DNA of 64,000 nucleotides from UBA952 sp044361535. Its GTDB lineage: Bacteria > Bacteroidota > Bacteroidia > Flavobacteriales_D > Crocinitomicaceae. The position numbers were made by a program, and so were the translations under genes. This document shows positions 52,605 to 61,225 of this stretch, piece after piece. The stretch is taken from NCBI GenBank assembly GCA_044361535.1, contig JBIKIQ010000001.1, positions 186,001 to 250,000 of the forward strand, given 5' to 3'. The notes below the pieces were generated by a model that worked only from the letters and a program-made list of their open reading frames with translations, was not told the DNA's origin and made no database searches. Position 1 is the stretch's first letter, and every line of letters starts with the position of its first letter.

Positions 52605-54056
52605 TTAATAGTAAATCGAACGCTGAACTTTTGTAACGTATTTTGCCAAGCGAATTACTTGTTTTGTATAACCAAATTCATTGTCATACCAAGCATACAA
52701 CACAACATTTTTTCCATCGTTTGAAACGATAGTTGCATGCGAATCATATACCGAACAACACGTATTTCCAATGATATCACTCGATACCAATTCAGGATCT
52801 ACAGAGTAGTATATTTGATTTACTAAATCACCGTTTAATGCCGCCTCACGAATCGCAAGATTTACATCTTCAACTGTTGTGGTGTTATTCAATTCTAAAC
52901 TCAAGATTGCCAATGAACCATTTGGTGTCGGTACACGAACTGCATTTGCTGTCAATTTATCTTTCAAATCAGGAATAACTTTAGTTACAGCGCTACCTGC
53001 GCCAGTTGAAGTGATAACCATGTTTATGGCAGCAGAACGTCCTCTTCTTGGTTTCTTGTGCATGTTGTCCAACAAGTTTTGGTCGTTTGTATATGCGTGA
53101 ACCGTTTCAATATGTCCTTTTACAACTCCGTATTTGTCGTTAACTACCTTTAATATTGGAGAAATGGCATTGGTTGTACAAGAAGCTGCAGAATAGATCG
53201 TTTCATTCTCAATATCCAAATCACCTTGGTTGATTCCATAAACAACATTCGGAATTTCTTTACCTGGAGCAGTCAATAAAACCTTTGACACACCTTTAGC
53301 ATTTAAATGTCTTGATAAAGCTTCACGATTTGTAAATACACCCGTGTTATCAATAATCAAGGCATTATTTATTCCGTATTTTGTGTAATCCGCATCTTCA
53401 GGATTTGATGCATCTATCATTTGAACGATTTGTCCATTGATGATTAATGTTTTATTTTCTAAATCTTCAATAACTGAACCTTTGAAAGCTCCGTGGACAG
53501 AATCGTTTCTCAAAAGAGCAGCTCTTTTAATGATGTCAGCATCCGTGCATCCACGAGTTACAATAGCACGTAATCTCAATTGTTGTCCTTTCCCCGCTTG
53601 TTTGATTAACTCACGTGCAGCAAGTCGACCAATACGACCAAATCCATAAAGTACCACATCACGTGGTTCAACAGAATCACCGGAATTAGAAGAAAAACCG
53701 TTCAATTTTTTATTTAAGAAATCACTTTTACTAGCATATTGATCTTTTTCATTCAACCATTCAGACGCTAATTTACCAATGTCCAATTTGGAAGGAACGA
53801 TGTCCATTTTTGAAATTTCAATTGAAAGTTCAGAAGTTGTAAATACATCGATTGGTTTGTTGACAACCTTTTTTGCGTATTCATGAAGATTCAAAATCTC
53901 TGAAATCGTAACGTCGGTCAAGTGATTTCTAAAAAGAACTAATTCAATTCCTTTCTCGTATAAAAGTTCACCGACTTTACTTTGAAGTTTTACCGCAGCT
54001 CGCTCACGTTCTATATGCGATTTTAATTCTAATTCATAACCTTGTGCTGTTTCCAT
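52605..54056 (-). CDS. gap: Glyceraldehyde-3-phosphate dehydrogenase with N-terminal extension
   Basis: The start at 54056 (METAQGYELEL) gives 483 residues; upstream in-frame Met codons are unlikely. About 130 residues of helical N-terminal extension precede the Rossmann motif VVLYGFGRIGRLAARELI. The active site is SAASCTTNAI with the nucleophilic Cys, HAYTNDQNLLDN follows, and the C-terminal WYDNEFGYTKQ is present. After the second strand the usual Asp for NAD binding is replaced by IVTRGCTDAD, which could favour NADP. Long GAPDHs of this form are known in Bacteroidota beside a classical 335-residue enzyme. It converts glyceraldehyde 3-phosphate and bisphosphoglycerate; whether glycolytic or gluconeogenic is not decided here. 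Confidence 0.92.
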   Translation of the reverse strand: METAQGYELELKSHIERERAAVKLQSKVGELLYEKGIELVLFRNHLTDVTISEILNLHEYAKKVVNKPIDVFTTSELSIEISKMDIVPSKLDIGKLASEWLNEKDQYASKSDFLNKKLNGFSSNSGDSVEPRDVVLYGFGRIGRLAARELIKQAGKGQQLRLRAIVTRGCTDADIIKRAALLRNDSVHGAFKGSVIEDLENKTLIINGQIVQMIDASNPEDADYTKYGINNALIIDNTGVFTNREALSRHLNAKGVSKVLLTAPGKEIPNVVYGINQGDLDIENETIYSAASCTTNAISPILKVVNDKYGVVKGHIETVHAYTNDQNLLDNMHKKPRRGRSAAINMVITSTGAGSAVTKVIPDLKDKLTANAVRVPTPNGSLAILSLELNNTTTVEDVNLAIREAALNGDLVNQIYYSVDPELVSSDIIGNTCCSVYDSHATIVSNDGKNVVLYAWYDNEFGYTKQVIRLAKYVTKVQRSIYY

Positions 54057-54094
54057 AAAAAATTTACTTTGTTGATTGATGGCGCAAAAATAAA

Positions 54095-54121
54095 AAAAGG
54101 CTACCAAATTGGCAGCCTTTT
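54095..54121 (-). terminator. Terminator of the sigma factor gene
   Basis: Stem AAAAGGCT-x-CC/GG-x-AGCCTTTT with one mismatch and a five-base loop. On the minus strand it follows the stop of the sigma factor by about 20 bp and ends in TTTTTTTATTTTT. It lies between that gene and GAPDH. Confidence 0.85.
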
Positions 54122-54139
54122 CTTTAAGTAATTTCTTAA

Positions 54140-55006
54140 TTATCCTAAATAAGATTTCAACAATTTATTTCGAGATGTATGTCGCAATCTTCTAATTGCT
54201 TTTTCCTTAATCTGGCGAACGCGTTCTCTTGTAAGATTAAATTTTGCTCCGATTTCTTCAAGTGTTAGTCCGTGATTCATTCCAATTCCAAAGAATAAGC
54301 GAATAATTTCTCTTTCTTTATCAGTCAATGTGCTCAATGAACGCTCAATTTCTTTTTGCAAAGACTCAGCCATCAACATGTGATCCGTTTTTGGAGCATC
54401 GTTATTGGCCATTACATCCATCAATGTTCCACCGTCTTCATTTGTTGTCAAGGGCGCATCCATCGATACGTGACGACCTGAAACGTTCAAGCTTTCTTTG
54501 ATTTTGTCTTCAGTTACTTCAAGGGCGTCTGCTAATTCTTCCGCTGAAGGAGGTCTTTCATATTCTTGCTCTAGTCTTGAAAAAGCTTTGTTTATCTTGT
54601 TCAAAGAACCTACTTGGTTAAGCGGTAAACGAACTATTCTTGCTTGTTCTGCCAATGCTTGTAAAATAGACTGACGAATCCACCAAACGGCATAAGAAAT
54701 GAATTTAAATCCGCGTGTTTCATCAAATTTTTGGGCCGCTTTAATCAAACCTAAGTTTCCTTCATTAATTAAATCTGGTAAGGTAAGACCTTGGTTTTGG
54801 TATTGTTTAGCAACCGAAACAACGAAACGTAAATTTGCTCTTGTAAGTTTTTCTAAGGCAATTTGATCACCCTGCTTAATTTTTCTCGCCAATTCTACCT
54901 CTTCCTCCGCTGTAATCAGCTCCTCACGACCTATGTCTTGTAAATATTTGTCTAATGACTGGCTTTCTCGATTGGTTATCGATTTGGTAATCTTTAGTTG
55001 TCTCAT
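54140..55006 (-). CDS. rpoD: Primary RNA polymerase sigma factor (RpoD/SigA)
   Basis: The 288-residue protein has region 1.2 (SLDKYLQDIGREELITAEEEVELA) and region 2 with DLINEGNLGLIKAAQKFDETRGFKFISYAVWWIRQSI. Region 3 and region 4.2 follow (LTLEEIGAKFNLTRERVRQIKEKAIRRLR). It lacks the long region 1.1 of proteobacterial RpoD, as is normal in Bacteroidota, whose primary sigma factors are about 287 residues. It directs housekeeping transcription from promoters with a TTTG/TAnnTTTG pattern. The gene is monocistronic with its own terminator. Confidence 0.96.
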   Translation of the reverse strand: MRQLKITKSITNRESQSLDKYLQDIGREELITAEEEVELARKIKQGDQIALEKLTRANLRFVVSVAKQYQNQGLTLPDLINEGNLGLIKAAQKFDETRGFKFISYAVWWIRQSILQALAEQARIVRLPLNQVGSLNKINKAFSRLEQEYERPPSAEELADALEVTEDKIKESLNVSGRHVSMDAPLTTNEDGGTLMDVMANNDAPKTDHMLMAESLQKEIERSLSTLTDKEREIIRLFFGIGMNHGLTLEEIGAKFNLTRERVRQIKEKAIRRLRHTSRNKLLKSYLG

Positions 55007-55056
55007 GCTTTTTTAAAGGATTTTTATATTAATACAACTTTAACGTATTGCTCGAG

Positions 55057-55085
55057 CAAAGTAACACCAAAAATTGGGATTTCAA
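55057..55085 (-). promoter_or_regulatory. Probable promoter of rpoD
   Basis: On the minus strand, TTG (55085-55083) is followed after 18 bases by TTACTTTG (55064-55057), a near match to the Bacteroidota -33/-7 pattern TTTG...TAnnTTTG. This would start a leader of about 45 bases before the ATG at 55006. Confidence 0.4.
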
Positions 55086-55212
55086 AAATTTATTTTTACT
55101 TTTTTGGCTCAAAATTGCACTTTGTTGAAAACTTGCATTTTTTGTTAGTTAATCCTTGCAATGCTAACTCTAGTAAGTACATTGGATGAAAAAGCGTTGA
55201 ATAAATACGTTT

Positions 55213-55524
55213 TTATAATTTACTTTTTAAGCTACTCCATCCACCTCCGTTATGAATCTCAGTGAATCCAGCAGATTTTAAAATATTCTTTGCAGAAGCG
55301 CTTCGCATCCCACTAGCACAACAGGTAATTACTGGTTTGTCTTTCTTGATTTTTGATAGACTTCCAGATAGACTTTGTAAGGGGATGTTGATTGATCCTT
55401 GGATATGCCCTGTTTTGAATTCGCCAGGTGTGCGAACATCAATAATTTGAGCGCCTTCTTTTTTTAGTTGTGAAAAATCAACTTTTGGTCCCATTCCTAG
55501 TAACGATTTTAGTGCATTCATCAT
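55213..55524 (-). CDS. Single-domain rhodanese
   Basis: The 103-residue protein is one rhodanese domain: GAQIIDVRTPGEFKTGHIQGSINIPLQSL followed by the active-site loop CCASGMRSASAKNIL, in which the Cys carries persulfide sulfur. It has no signal peptide. It is 21 bp downstream of the DUF2892 gene on the same strand. In other bacteria the rhodanese and DUF2892 membrane parts are fused (YgaP), so together they probably handle sulfane sulfur at the inner membrane. Confidence 0.9.
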   Translation of the reverse strand: MMNALKSLLGMGPKVDFSQLKKEGAQIIDVRTPGEFKTGHIQGSINIPLQSLSGSLSKIKKDKPVITCCASGMRSASAKNILKSAGFTEIHNGGGWSSLKSKL

Positions 55525-55545
55525 CTTTTTTATGTATTAATTGTG

Positions 55546-55749
55546 TTATTTCTTTTTACAAGTTGTTATTCCAAATGGCAAGTACAAAGGACAAAAACCA
55601 AAGAGGCTTGTTAAGACAAATACAGCCGATAATGTTACTAGAACGACGGCCAAAATTCCCGATAGTACATTGGTGAAAAACAATCCTTGAATGACAAGAG
55701 CAAGTAAAATTCTAACTACTCTGTCTAGTGAACCCATGTTTCTTTTCAT
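55546..55749 (-). CDS. DUF2892 membrane protein (YgaP-like transmembrane half)
   Basis: The 67-residue protein matches DUF2892: NMGSLDRVVRILLALVI, two hydrophobic helices, then LFGFCPLYLPFGITTCKKK with the conserved FCPLY Cys. It lies directly upstream of the rhodanese gene. The two look like a split version of YgaP, a membrane sulfurtransferase. The cystathionine/cysteine synthase gene is divergent from this pair, which places sulfur-related genes around one control region. Confidence 0.88.
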   Translation of the reverse strand: MKRNMGSLDRVVRILLALVIQGLFFTNVLSGILAVVLVTLSAVFVLTSLFGFCPLYLPFGITTCKKK

Positions 55750-55959
55750 AAGTTGATTTTTAGCGAAGTTCTCAATTTAGTTTTTCTTGAAGTGCAACTT
55801 ATATTACACTCTGAAATTTGCGTAAAATAAAAGAAGTTCTTTCCAATCAAAATTCTAGGTGCACTACAAATCAATGAGATGTTGAAATCTTATGAAAAAT
55901 GAAACACGTAAATCAATGTTAAAATCTTTTATGTCAGTAATTTTGTCAAAAAGCAAGCA

Positions 55960-57321
55960 ATGAAAGTTTATTCAAATATCCTTGAAACAATTGGAAATAC
56001 TCCATTAGTAAAGTTAAATAGATTAGTTTCAGACATTCCTGCAACCATATTGGCCAAGGTAGAAACAACAAATCCAGGAAATTCTGTCAAGGATCGAATG
56101 GCGGTTAAAATGATTGAGGATGCTGAAAAGGCGGGAATCTTAAAACCTGGTGGAACCGTAATCGAAGGGACATCTGGAAATACAGGAATGGGTTTGGCTC
56201 TGGCCTGCATCATCAAAGGATATAAATTAATATGTGTATTGAATGACAAGCAATCCAAAGAAAAAATGGATATTTTGAGAGCGGTTGGCGCTGAGGTTGT
56301 AGTTTGTCCAACAGCCGTAGAGCCAACGGATCCACGTTCATATTACTCTGTATCAAGGCGATTGGCTACTGAAATCCCTAATTCTTGGTACGTAAATCAA
56401 TATGATAATTTGTCCAATAGAATCGCACATTACGAATCAACTGGACCTGAAATCTGGGAGCAAACTGAAGGAAGAGTCACTCATTTTGTTGTGGGAGTAG
56501 GCACTGGCGGAACAATTTCAGGAGTTGGGAAATACTTAAAGGAAAAAAATCCAAACATTAAAATATGGGGGATTGATACCTATGGTTCCGTTTTTAAAAA
56601 ATACAAAGAAACTGGGATTTTTGACGAAAATGAGATTTATCCCTACATCACAGAAGGCATTGGGGAAGATATACTACCGGCTAACGTTGATTTTGATATA
56701 ATAGATCTATTTGAAAAGGTTACCGATAAAGACGCCGCTGTTTATACAAGACGTTTGGCTCGAGAAGAAGGGATTTTTGTTGGAAATAGTGCTGGTGCGG
56801 CAATTAAAGGTGTACTACAATTAAAAGATCAATTAAAACCCGATGATGTGGTTGTTGTATTATTTCACGATCATGGTAGTAGATATGTAGGTAAAATCTT
56901 CAATGACGAATGGATGCGCGAAAGAGGGTTTTTAGAGGAGGAAATAATAACAGCGGGGGATTTGGTTGCTAAACATCTCGATACGCCATTGGTTACTTTG
57001 TATGCCGAAGAATTGGTTTCGCATGCCGTTGCTAAAATGCGTAAGTTTGGTATTTCTCAAATACCTGTATTGAAAGATGGTAAATTTGTTGGTTCTATTG
57101 ATGATTTAAGTGTTTATCAAGTTCTTATAGATAATCCAGAGTTGCGCGATGCATCGATTTCATCTGTTATGCAAGCACCACTTCCCATTGTGAAAAGTTC
57201 AACGGCCATAGATGAAGTTTGTAAATTAATAAACAAAAATTCTCCTGCGGTGCTTGTTGAATTGCCGCATGATAAGTTTCATATTGTTACTCGACACGAC
57301 GTTATTCAATCCATGTCTTAA
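55960..57321 (+). CDS. PLP-dependent cysteine/cystathionine beta-synthase with C-terminal CBS domains
   Basis: The 453-residue enzyme has a fold-type II PLP domain: NSVKDRMAVKM with the Schiff-base Lys44, EGTSGNTGMGLA binding the substrate carboxylate, and GVGTGGTISGVGKYL binding the PLP phosphate. A pair of CBS domains occupies residues about 335-453 (SHAVAKMRKFGISQIPVL and DEVCKLINKNSPAVLVELP). This architecture is that of cystathionine beta-synthase, though many bacterial members make cysteine from O-acetylserine. There is no N-terminal heme-binding segment. Its stop overlaps the start of the BtuF-like gene, so they are co-transcribed. It is divergent from the rhodanese pair. Confidence 0.92.
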   Translation: MKVYSNILETIGNTPLVKLNRLVSDIPATILAKVETTNPGNSVKDRMAVKMIEDAEKAGILKPGGTVIEGTSGNTGMGLALACIIKGYKLICVLNDKQSKEKMDILRAVGAEVVVCPTAVEPTDPRSYYSVSRRLATEIPNSWYVNQYDNLSNRIAHYESTGPEIWEQTEGRVTHFVVGVGTGGTISGVGKYLKEKNPNIKIWGIDTYGSVFKKYKETGIFDENEIYPYITEGIGEDILPANVDFDIIDLFEKVTDKDAAVYTRRLAREEGIFVGNSAGAAIKGVLQLKDQLKPDDVVVVLFHDHGSRYVGKIFNDEWMRERGFLEEEIITAGDLVAKHLDTPLVTLYAEELVSHAVAKMRKFGISQIPVLKDGKFVGSIDDLSVYQVLIDNPELRDASISSVMQAPLPIVKSSTAIDEVCKLINKNSPAVLVELPHDKFHIVTRHDVIQSMS

Positions 57322-58103
57322 TGGTTAATCGGGTCTTCATTGATCAAATGGGGCGTAGGGTAGAGGTGGTCAATAGCCCACAGAGAATAGTTTCATTGGT
57401 GCCATCTCAAACCGAATTACTTTCCTATTTTGGACAGGAAAATACTGTTGTTGGTATCACAAAGTTCTGCATCCATCCTACAGAATGGTTTCATACGAAA
57501 CAACGGATAGGAGGCACCAAGAATCTTAAAATTCAAGAGATCATAGATTTACAACCCGATTTAATTATAGGAAATAAGGAAGAAAATACCGAGTCAGATA
57601 TTTTGGCTCTTTCAGCCTATTGCCCCGTTTGGATGAGTGATATAAATTCTGTAGAAGACGCTTTCGTGATGATTGGTGAAATAGGTAAATTGACAAATAC
57701 AAGCACTCAAGCAAACGAGTTGACTCATCAATTAAAAATGGATTTTCAACGAATTTCCGATATTGGTAGAAATAGAAAAGTTCTTTATGCTATTTGGGAT
57801 GATCCTTTAATGGTCGTTGGGAAAGAGACCTATATTGATTCTGTTTTAGCAACGATTGGTTTTCAAAATGTAATTAATCAACCGCGTTATCCTACCATTT
57901 CAGGTTCAAATGATGTGCAACCCGAAATCATTTTATTAAGTTCTGAACCTTTTCCCTTTTCTGAAAATCATATAAAAAAGTATCAAGAGATTTTCCCTGA
58001 TGCAGAAATATTTCTTGTGGATGGTGAGATGTTTTCTTGGTATGGTTCAAAGATGCTTGAGGCTGTTCATTATTTTAAAAGTCTCTCTTTTACAAAAAGA
58101 TAG
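57321..58103 (+). CDS. BtuF-like helical-backbone metal/cobalamin receptor without signal peptide
   Basis: The 260-residue protein matches the periplasmic binding protein fold of BtuF/FhuD: RIVSLVPSQTELLSYFG, VVGITKFCIHP, LQPDLIIGNKEEN, the long helix, and a GFQNVINQPRYPTIS strand. The N-terminus (MVNRVFIDQMGRRVEVVNSP) has no export signal, so it may work in the cytoplasm or have been re-purposed. It is coupled to the PALP-CBS gene by a one-base overlap. Its end overlaps the convergent 410-residue gene by 14 bp. The ligand may be a corrinoid. Confidence 0.8.
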   Translation: MVNRVFIDQMGRRVEVVNSPQRIVSLVPSQTELLSYFGQENTVVGITKFCIHPTEWFHTKQRIGGTKNLKIQEIIDLQPDLIIGNKEENTESDILALSAYCPVWMSDINSVEDAFVMIGEIGKLTNTSTQANELTHQLKMDFQRISDIGRNRKVLYAIWDDPLMVVGKETYIDSVLATIGFQNVINQPRYPTISGSNDVQPEIILLSSEPFPFSENHIKKYQEIFPDAEIFLVDGEMFSWYGSKMLEAVHYFKSLSFTKR

Positions 58104-59322
58104 TTAGCATTTCCCCGTAAAAAGTAGATCCTTTTTTAAGTTGAAGAGATAAATCAATAGTTTGTGAATTGCTTGATTCGGATTGGGCCATTCTAAAATT
58201 AAATTTTTCTGTTTTTTGTATAATCGAATAGACACTTGAAAAGGTGCTATTTGATAGTAAAAACAGTTTCATTAGCGGTGCATCACTGAAATCTACGAGC
58301 TTTGTTAAATCACCGTTTGATTCAATAAAATGTGTCGAATTTTCAATTGCAAAGGTTTTATTTTCTTTATGACTCACTAAGTAACAATCATCTTGCGGTT
58401 TGCTTACATAATATTTAGAACCTGCTAAATATAATTTATTGTCCACGTATTCTATTTGGGATGAATTTAAAGCATTGATAGCGTTCTCCAAATTAAAACC
58501 TGGATCCACTTGAATTAATGCAGTTAAATTTGGAAAGAATGGTGAACGGAATCCTGTATGATTAATTGATAGTGCTTTAATTCCTTGAAACGATGAACTT
58601 ACTTCGGGAAGAAATACCGAGCCAATACTTTTTAGCATTGATAAAGGATTTGAAACAGTTAGGTTTAATCCATCCGTTTTTAATTTTTTGTAAGTACTTG
58701 AAGGAATTAACAATGAATTAAGCTGAGCATCAATCTTAAGTAAATTTTTGTTGATATCAACGTGCCCGTTTAAGTTAAAAGGTGTAGCCATGAAGGCGAT
58801 GTTGTGTGAGGAAGAACGTAATTTATCCCACTTAGAAGATTTTGATTGAACAATTGCACTTTTTATGATTTCGGAATCTTTTTTTTGACCATTTATTACC
58901 CAAAACCCTATACCATTATGACAAAACCCGAAGGAATTTTCATTTGACTTATTGGTGGCTTTTAAAAATAATTCTTGATCAGTAAGTTGAATTGCTGCTA
59001 TAGCAATCTGATTGTCATTAATGTTCCTGGTGAAGAAGTAAAGAGGATAATCAAAATCGATAAAGGACATGTTGAACTCCTGCTCTTTTCTTTTTTTGGG
59101 CAGTTTAGTTAAGCCATCTGCTGCAATAAATTCGTGTAAAATCTCTTTACCTATTTCTTTTGAATCAATTCGCCCAACAAAACTGGCATCATTAGGAATA
59201 AATCCAAGAGAAGCATGTTCTTTTTTTATTTGAGAAATTGTCAAAATCTTCACAACCCCATAAGAAATGAAGGATAGGACAATTAGTTGAACGAAAGTAA
59301 AAAGGGCGCTTTTGATTTTCAT
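58090..59322 (-). CDS. Membrane-anchored hypothetical protein
   Basis: The 410-residue protein has one N-terminal hydrophobic segment (LFTFVQLIVLSFISYGVVKIL). The rest is a large periplasmic region of mixed alpha/beta type, with FIPNDASFVGRIDSKEIGKEIL, GHVDINKNLLKID and a C-terminal basic strand. No family is recognised; a DUF3352-like fold is possible but not supported by a specific motif. The gene overlaps the convergent BtuF-like gene by 14 bp, which leaves no room for a terminator between them. Function unknown. Confidence 0.7.
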   Translation of the reverse strand: MKIKSALFTFVQLIVLSFISYGVVKILTISQIKKEHASLGFIPNDASFVGRIDSKEIGKEILHEFIAADGLTKLPKKRKEQEFNMSFIDFDYPLYFFTRNINDNQIAIAAIQLTDQELFLKATNKSNENSFGFCHNGIGFWVINGQKKDSEIIKSAIVQSKSSKWDKLRSSSHNIAFMATPFNLNGHVDINKNLLKIDAQLNSLLIPSSTYKKLKTDGLNLTVSNPLSMLKSIGSVFLPEVSSSFQGIKALSINHTGFRSPFFPNLTALIQVDPGFNLENAINALNSSQIEYVDNKLYLAGSKYYVSKPQDDCYLVSHKENKTFAIENSTHFIESNGDLTKLVDFSDAPLMKLFLLSNSTFSSVYSIIQKTEKFNFRMAQSESSNSQTIDLSLQLKKGSTFYGEMLTIFL

Positions 59323-59332
59323 AGAGCTAAAA

Positions 59333-59353
59333 AAACCGTTCTAAGAACGGTTT
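59333..59353 (-). terminator. Terminator after the 381-residue hypothetical gene
   Basis: Arms AAACCGTTCT and AGAACGGTTT separated by one base. On the minus strand the hairpin follows the stop at 59364 and is trailed by TTTTTTT. It separates the two hypothetical genes into different transcripts. Confidence 0.85.
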
Positions 59354-59363
59354 AGCTTAAAAA

Positions 59364-60509
59364 TTAATAACAATCTTTTTCATCCCTTTGATCAATCCAT
59401 TCTTCAAACCTCTTTCGATCTGAACTTAATTCAGGTAATGCTGCTTCAGCTCTCTTTTGTAGGTCGCATTTTTCTTCACTCAGTTTATTTTTAAGAATAT
59501 AGTATTTAAGCAGTTCTGTTACTCCCGCAGCAAAGAACAATTCATCGGTTGGTGAAAATTTAACTGAATCTTTAGAGGCTGTGTATTTTACTAATTCAGC
59601 TTCCGCTTCTTTTAATATATTCTTTGCATTTGCATCCTTTAAGTTGAACAAACAAGCCGTTTGCAAGTGTTTAATACATAATGGGTTTTTAGTTATTTTT
59701 AAATATTTGGACAATGATGTATTGATTTTTGTAAAATCTTTCGTAGTTTTTTTCCCTTTTTTTACTGCCGATGTATCAGTTAATGCAGAGGTAACAATAT
59801 CATCATAGTACCTAAACTGCAATTCGTAAATAAACTCAGCAAATTTTGATTCCTCTAAGAAATTGTTGTTATCATATTTCATTGCTTTGGAAAGTGCAGT
59901 TACAGCATCGTTGAATGCTGTTTTATAGGCTTCGTATTTTCCGATTGTATAGTCTAAATTTTCATTGTGTACTGAATACAAGCCACGAGCAAGCCAAATG
60001 TATGCAAATGGATCCTTAGCATATTTTTCATTCTCGGTAAGTTTAGATGCTTTCTTAACAAGTTTGATGTAGCTATCAACTGTACCCTCTGCAAATAATT
60101 GGTTTAATTCACTGTATTCATTTGGTTCTGTGATAAGGAGGTAACCTTTTCTATCATACTTAAGGGAAATTTTAACTTGTTCAGGCGTTTTTTTTCCTTT
60201 AAACGTAGAATCTATCATCGCCTTAGCGCTTAAAGAAATATTTGTAGGTCCTATCTTCTTAAAAACAATACTAATTTCTTTGTCGGTATTTTTAGTTCCT
60301 TCGGCAAATTTCCAATCTTTACCTTCTTCACCACCAATTTTCCATTTAAGTTCTTCTGGTAAATTTTTCCCTGAAAGAATGGCTCTAAGTTGAATGACCT
60401 CACCAACTTTTGCTAGTCGAGGAGAAGTTGCTTCAAATTTAACACTTGGTCTTTGTGCAACTATGAAACCCGATACCAAGGTTGTGAAAAGAAAAAACAA
60501 ATATTTCAT
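59364..60509 (-). CDS. Exported hypothetical protein with possible TPR-like region
   Basis: The 381-residue precursor has a signal peptide ending SGFIVAQ (about residue 18). An N-terminal beta domain (SVKFEATSPRLAKVGEVIQLRAIL, an Ig-like pattern) occupies about 110 residues. The rest is helical with repeated Tyr/Ala-rich pairs (ELNQLFAEGTVDSYIKLVKKASKL, YEAYKTAFNDAVTALSKAMKYD), suggesting TPR-like repeats. No named family is recognised. It is monocistronic with its own terminator. Confidence 0.7.
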   Translation of the reverse strand: MKYLFFLFTTLVSGFIVAQRPSVKFEATSPRLAKVGEVIQLRAILSGKNLPEELKWKIGGEEGKDWKFAEGTKNTDKEISIVFKKIGPTNISLSAKAMIDSTFKGKKTPEQVKISLKYDRKGYLLITEPNEYSELNQLFAEGTVDSYIKLVKKASKLTENEKYAKDPFAYIWLARGLYSVHNENLDYTIGKYEAYKTAFNDAVTALSKAMKYDNNNFLEESKFAEFIYELQFRYYDDIVTSALTDTSAVKKGKKTTKDFTKINTSLSKYLKITKNPLCIKHLQTACLFNLKDANAKNILKEAEAELVKYTASKDSVKFSPTDELFFAAGVTELLKYYILKNKLSEEKCDLQKRAEAALPELSSDRKRFEEWIDQRDEKDCY

Positions 60510-60619
60510 AAATCTAATTTTAATACGAACTGATTTTCAATAATAATGCCGAATTTACTAAAAAAATGTAATAGAAGTAATTAACCGTATGTAAATTTCT
60601 CACAATCCTACTGTTGATA

Positions 60620-61225
60620 TTAGATTTTGAACTGCTGTCGTTGAAGCAAAGATCTTCCCAAAGTGATCTCATCAGCATACTGCAATTCGGATCCTACAGA
60701 TACTCCTCTCGACAAGGTAGTTATCAAAATATCAAAATTTGCAAGTTTTTTATACAGGTAAAAATTTGTTGTATCTCCTTCCATGGTTGGACTTAAAGCA
60801 AAAATCACTTCAATAACACCTCCTGTTTCAATTCTTTTTACGAGTGAATCTATGTATAAATCGGAAGGGCCTATTCCATCCATAGGCGAAATAATTCCTC
60901 CAAGAACATGGTACAATCCTTTAAAACTATGCGTAGATTCAATTGCCATTACATCTCTGATATCCTCAACAACACAAATGATACTTGTATCTCTTGCCGG
61001 GTTAGAACAAATAGAACAAATAGCAACGTCTGAAATGTTATTGCAAGTACTACATTGCTTTGTATGAGTTTTTAGGTCAGAAATCGCATCAGAAAATGCT
61101 TGAATCTCCGTAATATCCCTTTTTAATAATTGGAGTGCTAATCGCAAGGCTGTTCTTTTTCCAATTCCTGGAAGTGAAGAAAGTTGCTCAACCGCTCGAT
61201 CTAAATACTTCGAGGGTAAATTCAT
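60620..61225 (-). CDS. recR: Recombination protein RecR
   Basis: The 201-residue protein has an N-terminal helix-hairpin-helix (LSSLPGIGKRTALRLALQLL) and a Cys4 zinc motif (CSTCNNISDVAICSIC). A Toprim domain follows (ICVVEDIRDVMAIES, YHVLGGIISPMDGIGP), ending with a Walker-like RGVSVGSELQYADEITLGRSL. RecR works with RecO and RecF in loading RecA at gaps. It overlaps pyrB by one base and forms a pyrR-pyrB-recR operon. All motifs and length are as expected. Confidence 0.95.
   Translation of the reverse strand: MNLPSKYLDRAVEQLSSLPGIGKRTALRLALQLLKRDITEIQAFSDAISDLKTHTKQCSTCNNISDVAICSICSNPARDTSIICVVEDIRDVMAIESTHSFKGLYHVLGGIISPMDGIGPSDLYIDSLVKRIETGGVIEVIFALSPTMEGDTTNFYLYKKLANFDILITTLSRGVSVGSELQYADEITLGRSLLQRQQFKI

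Noticed and set aside
55800..55959. SAM-type riboswitch before the PALP-CBS gene
   Set aside because: The leader is AT-rich with no stable multi-stem structure recognisable by eye.
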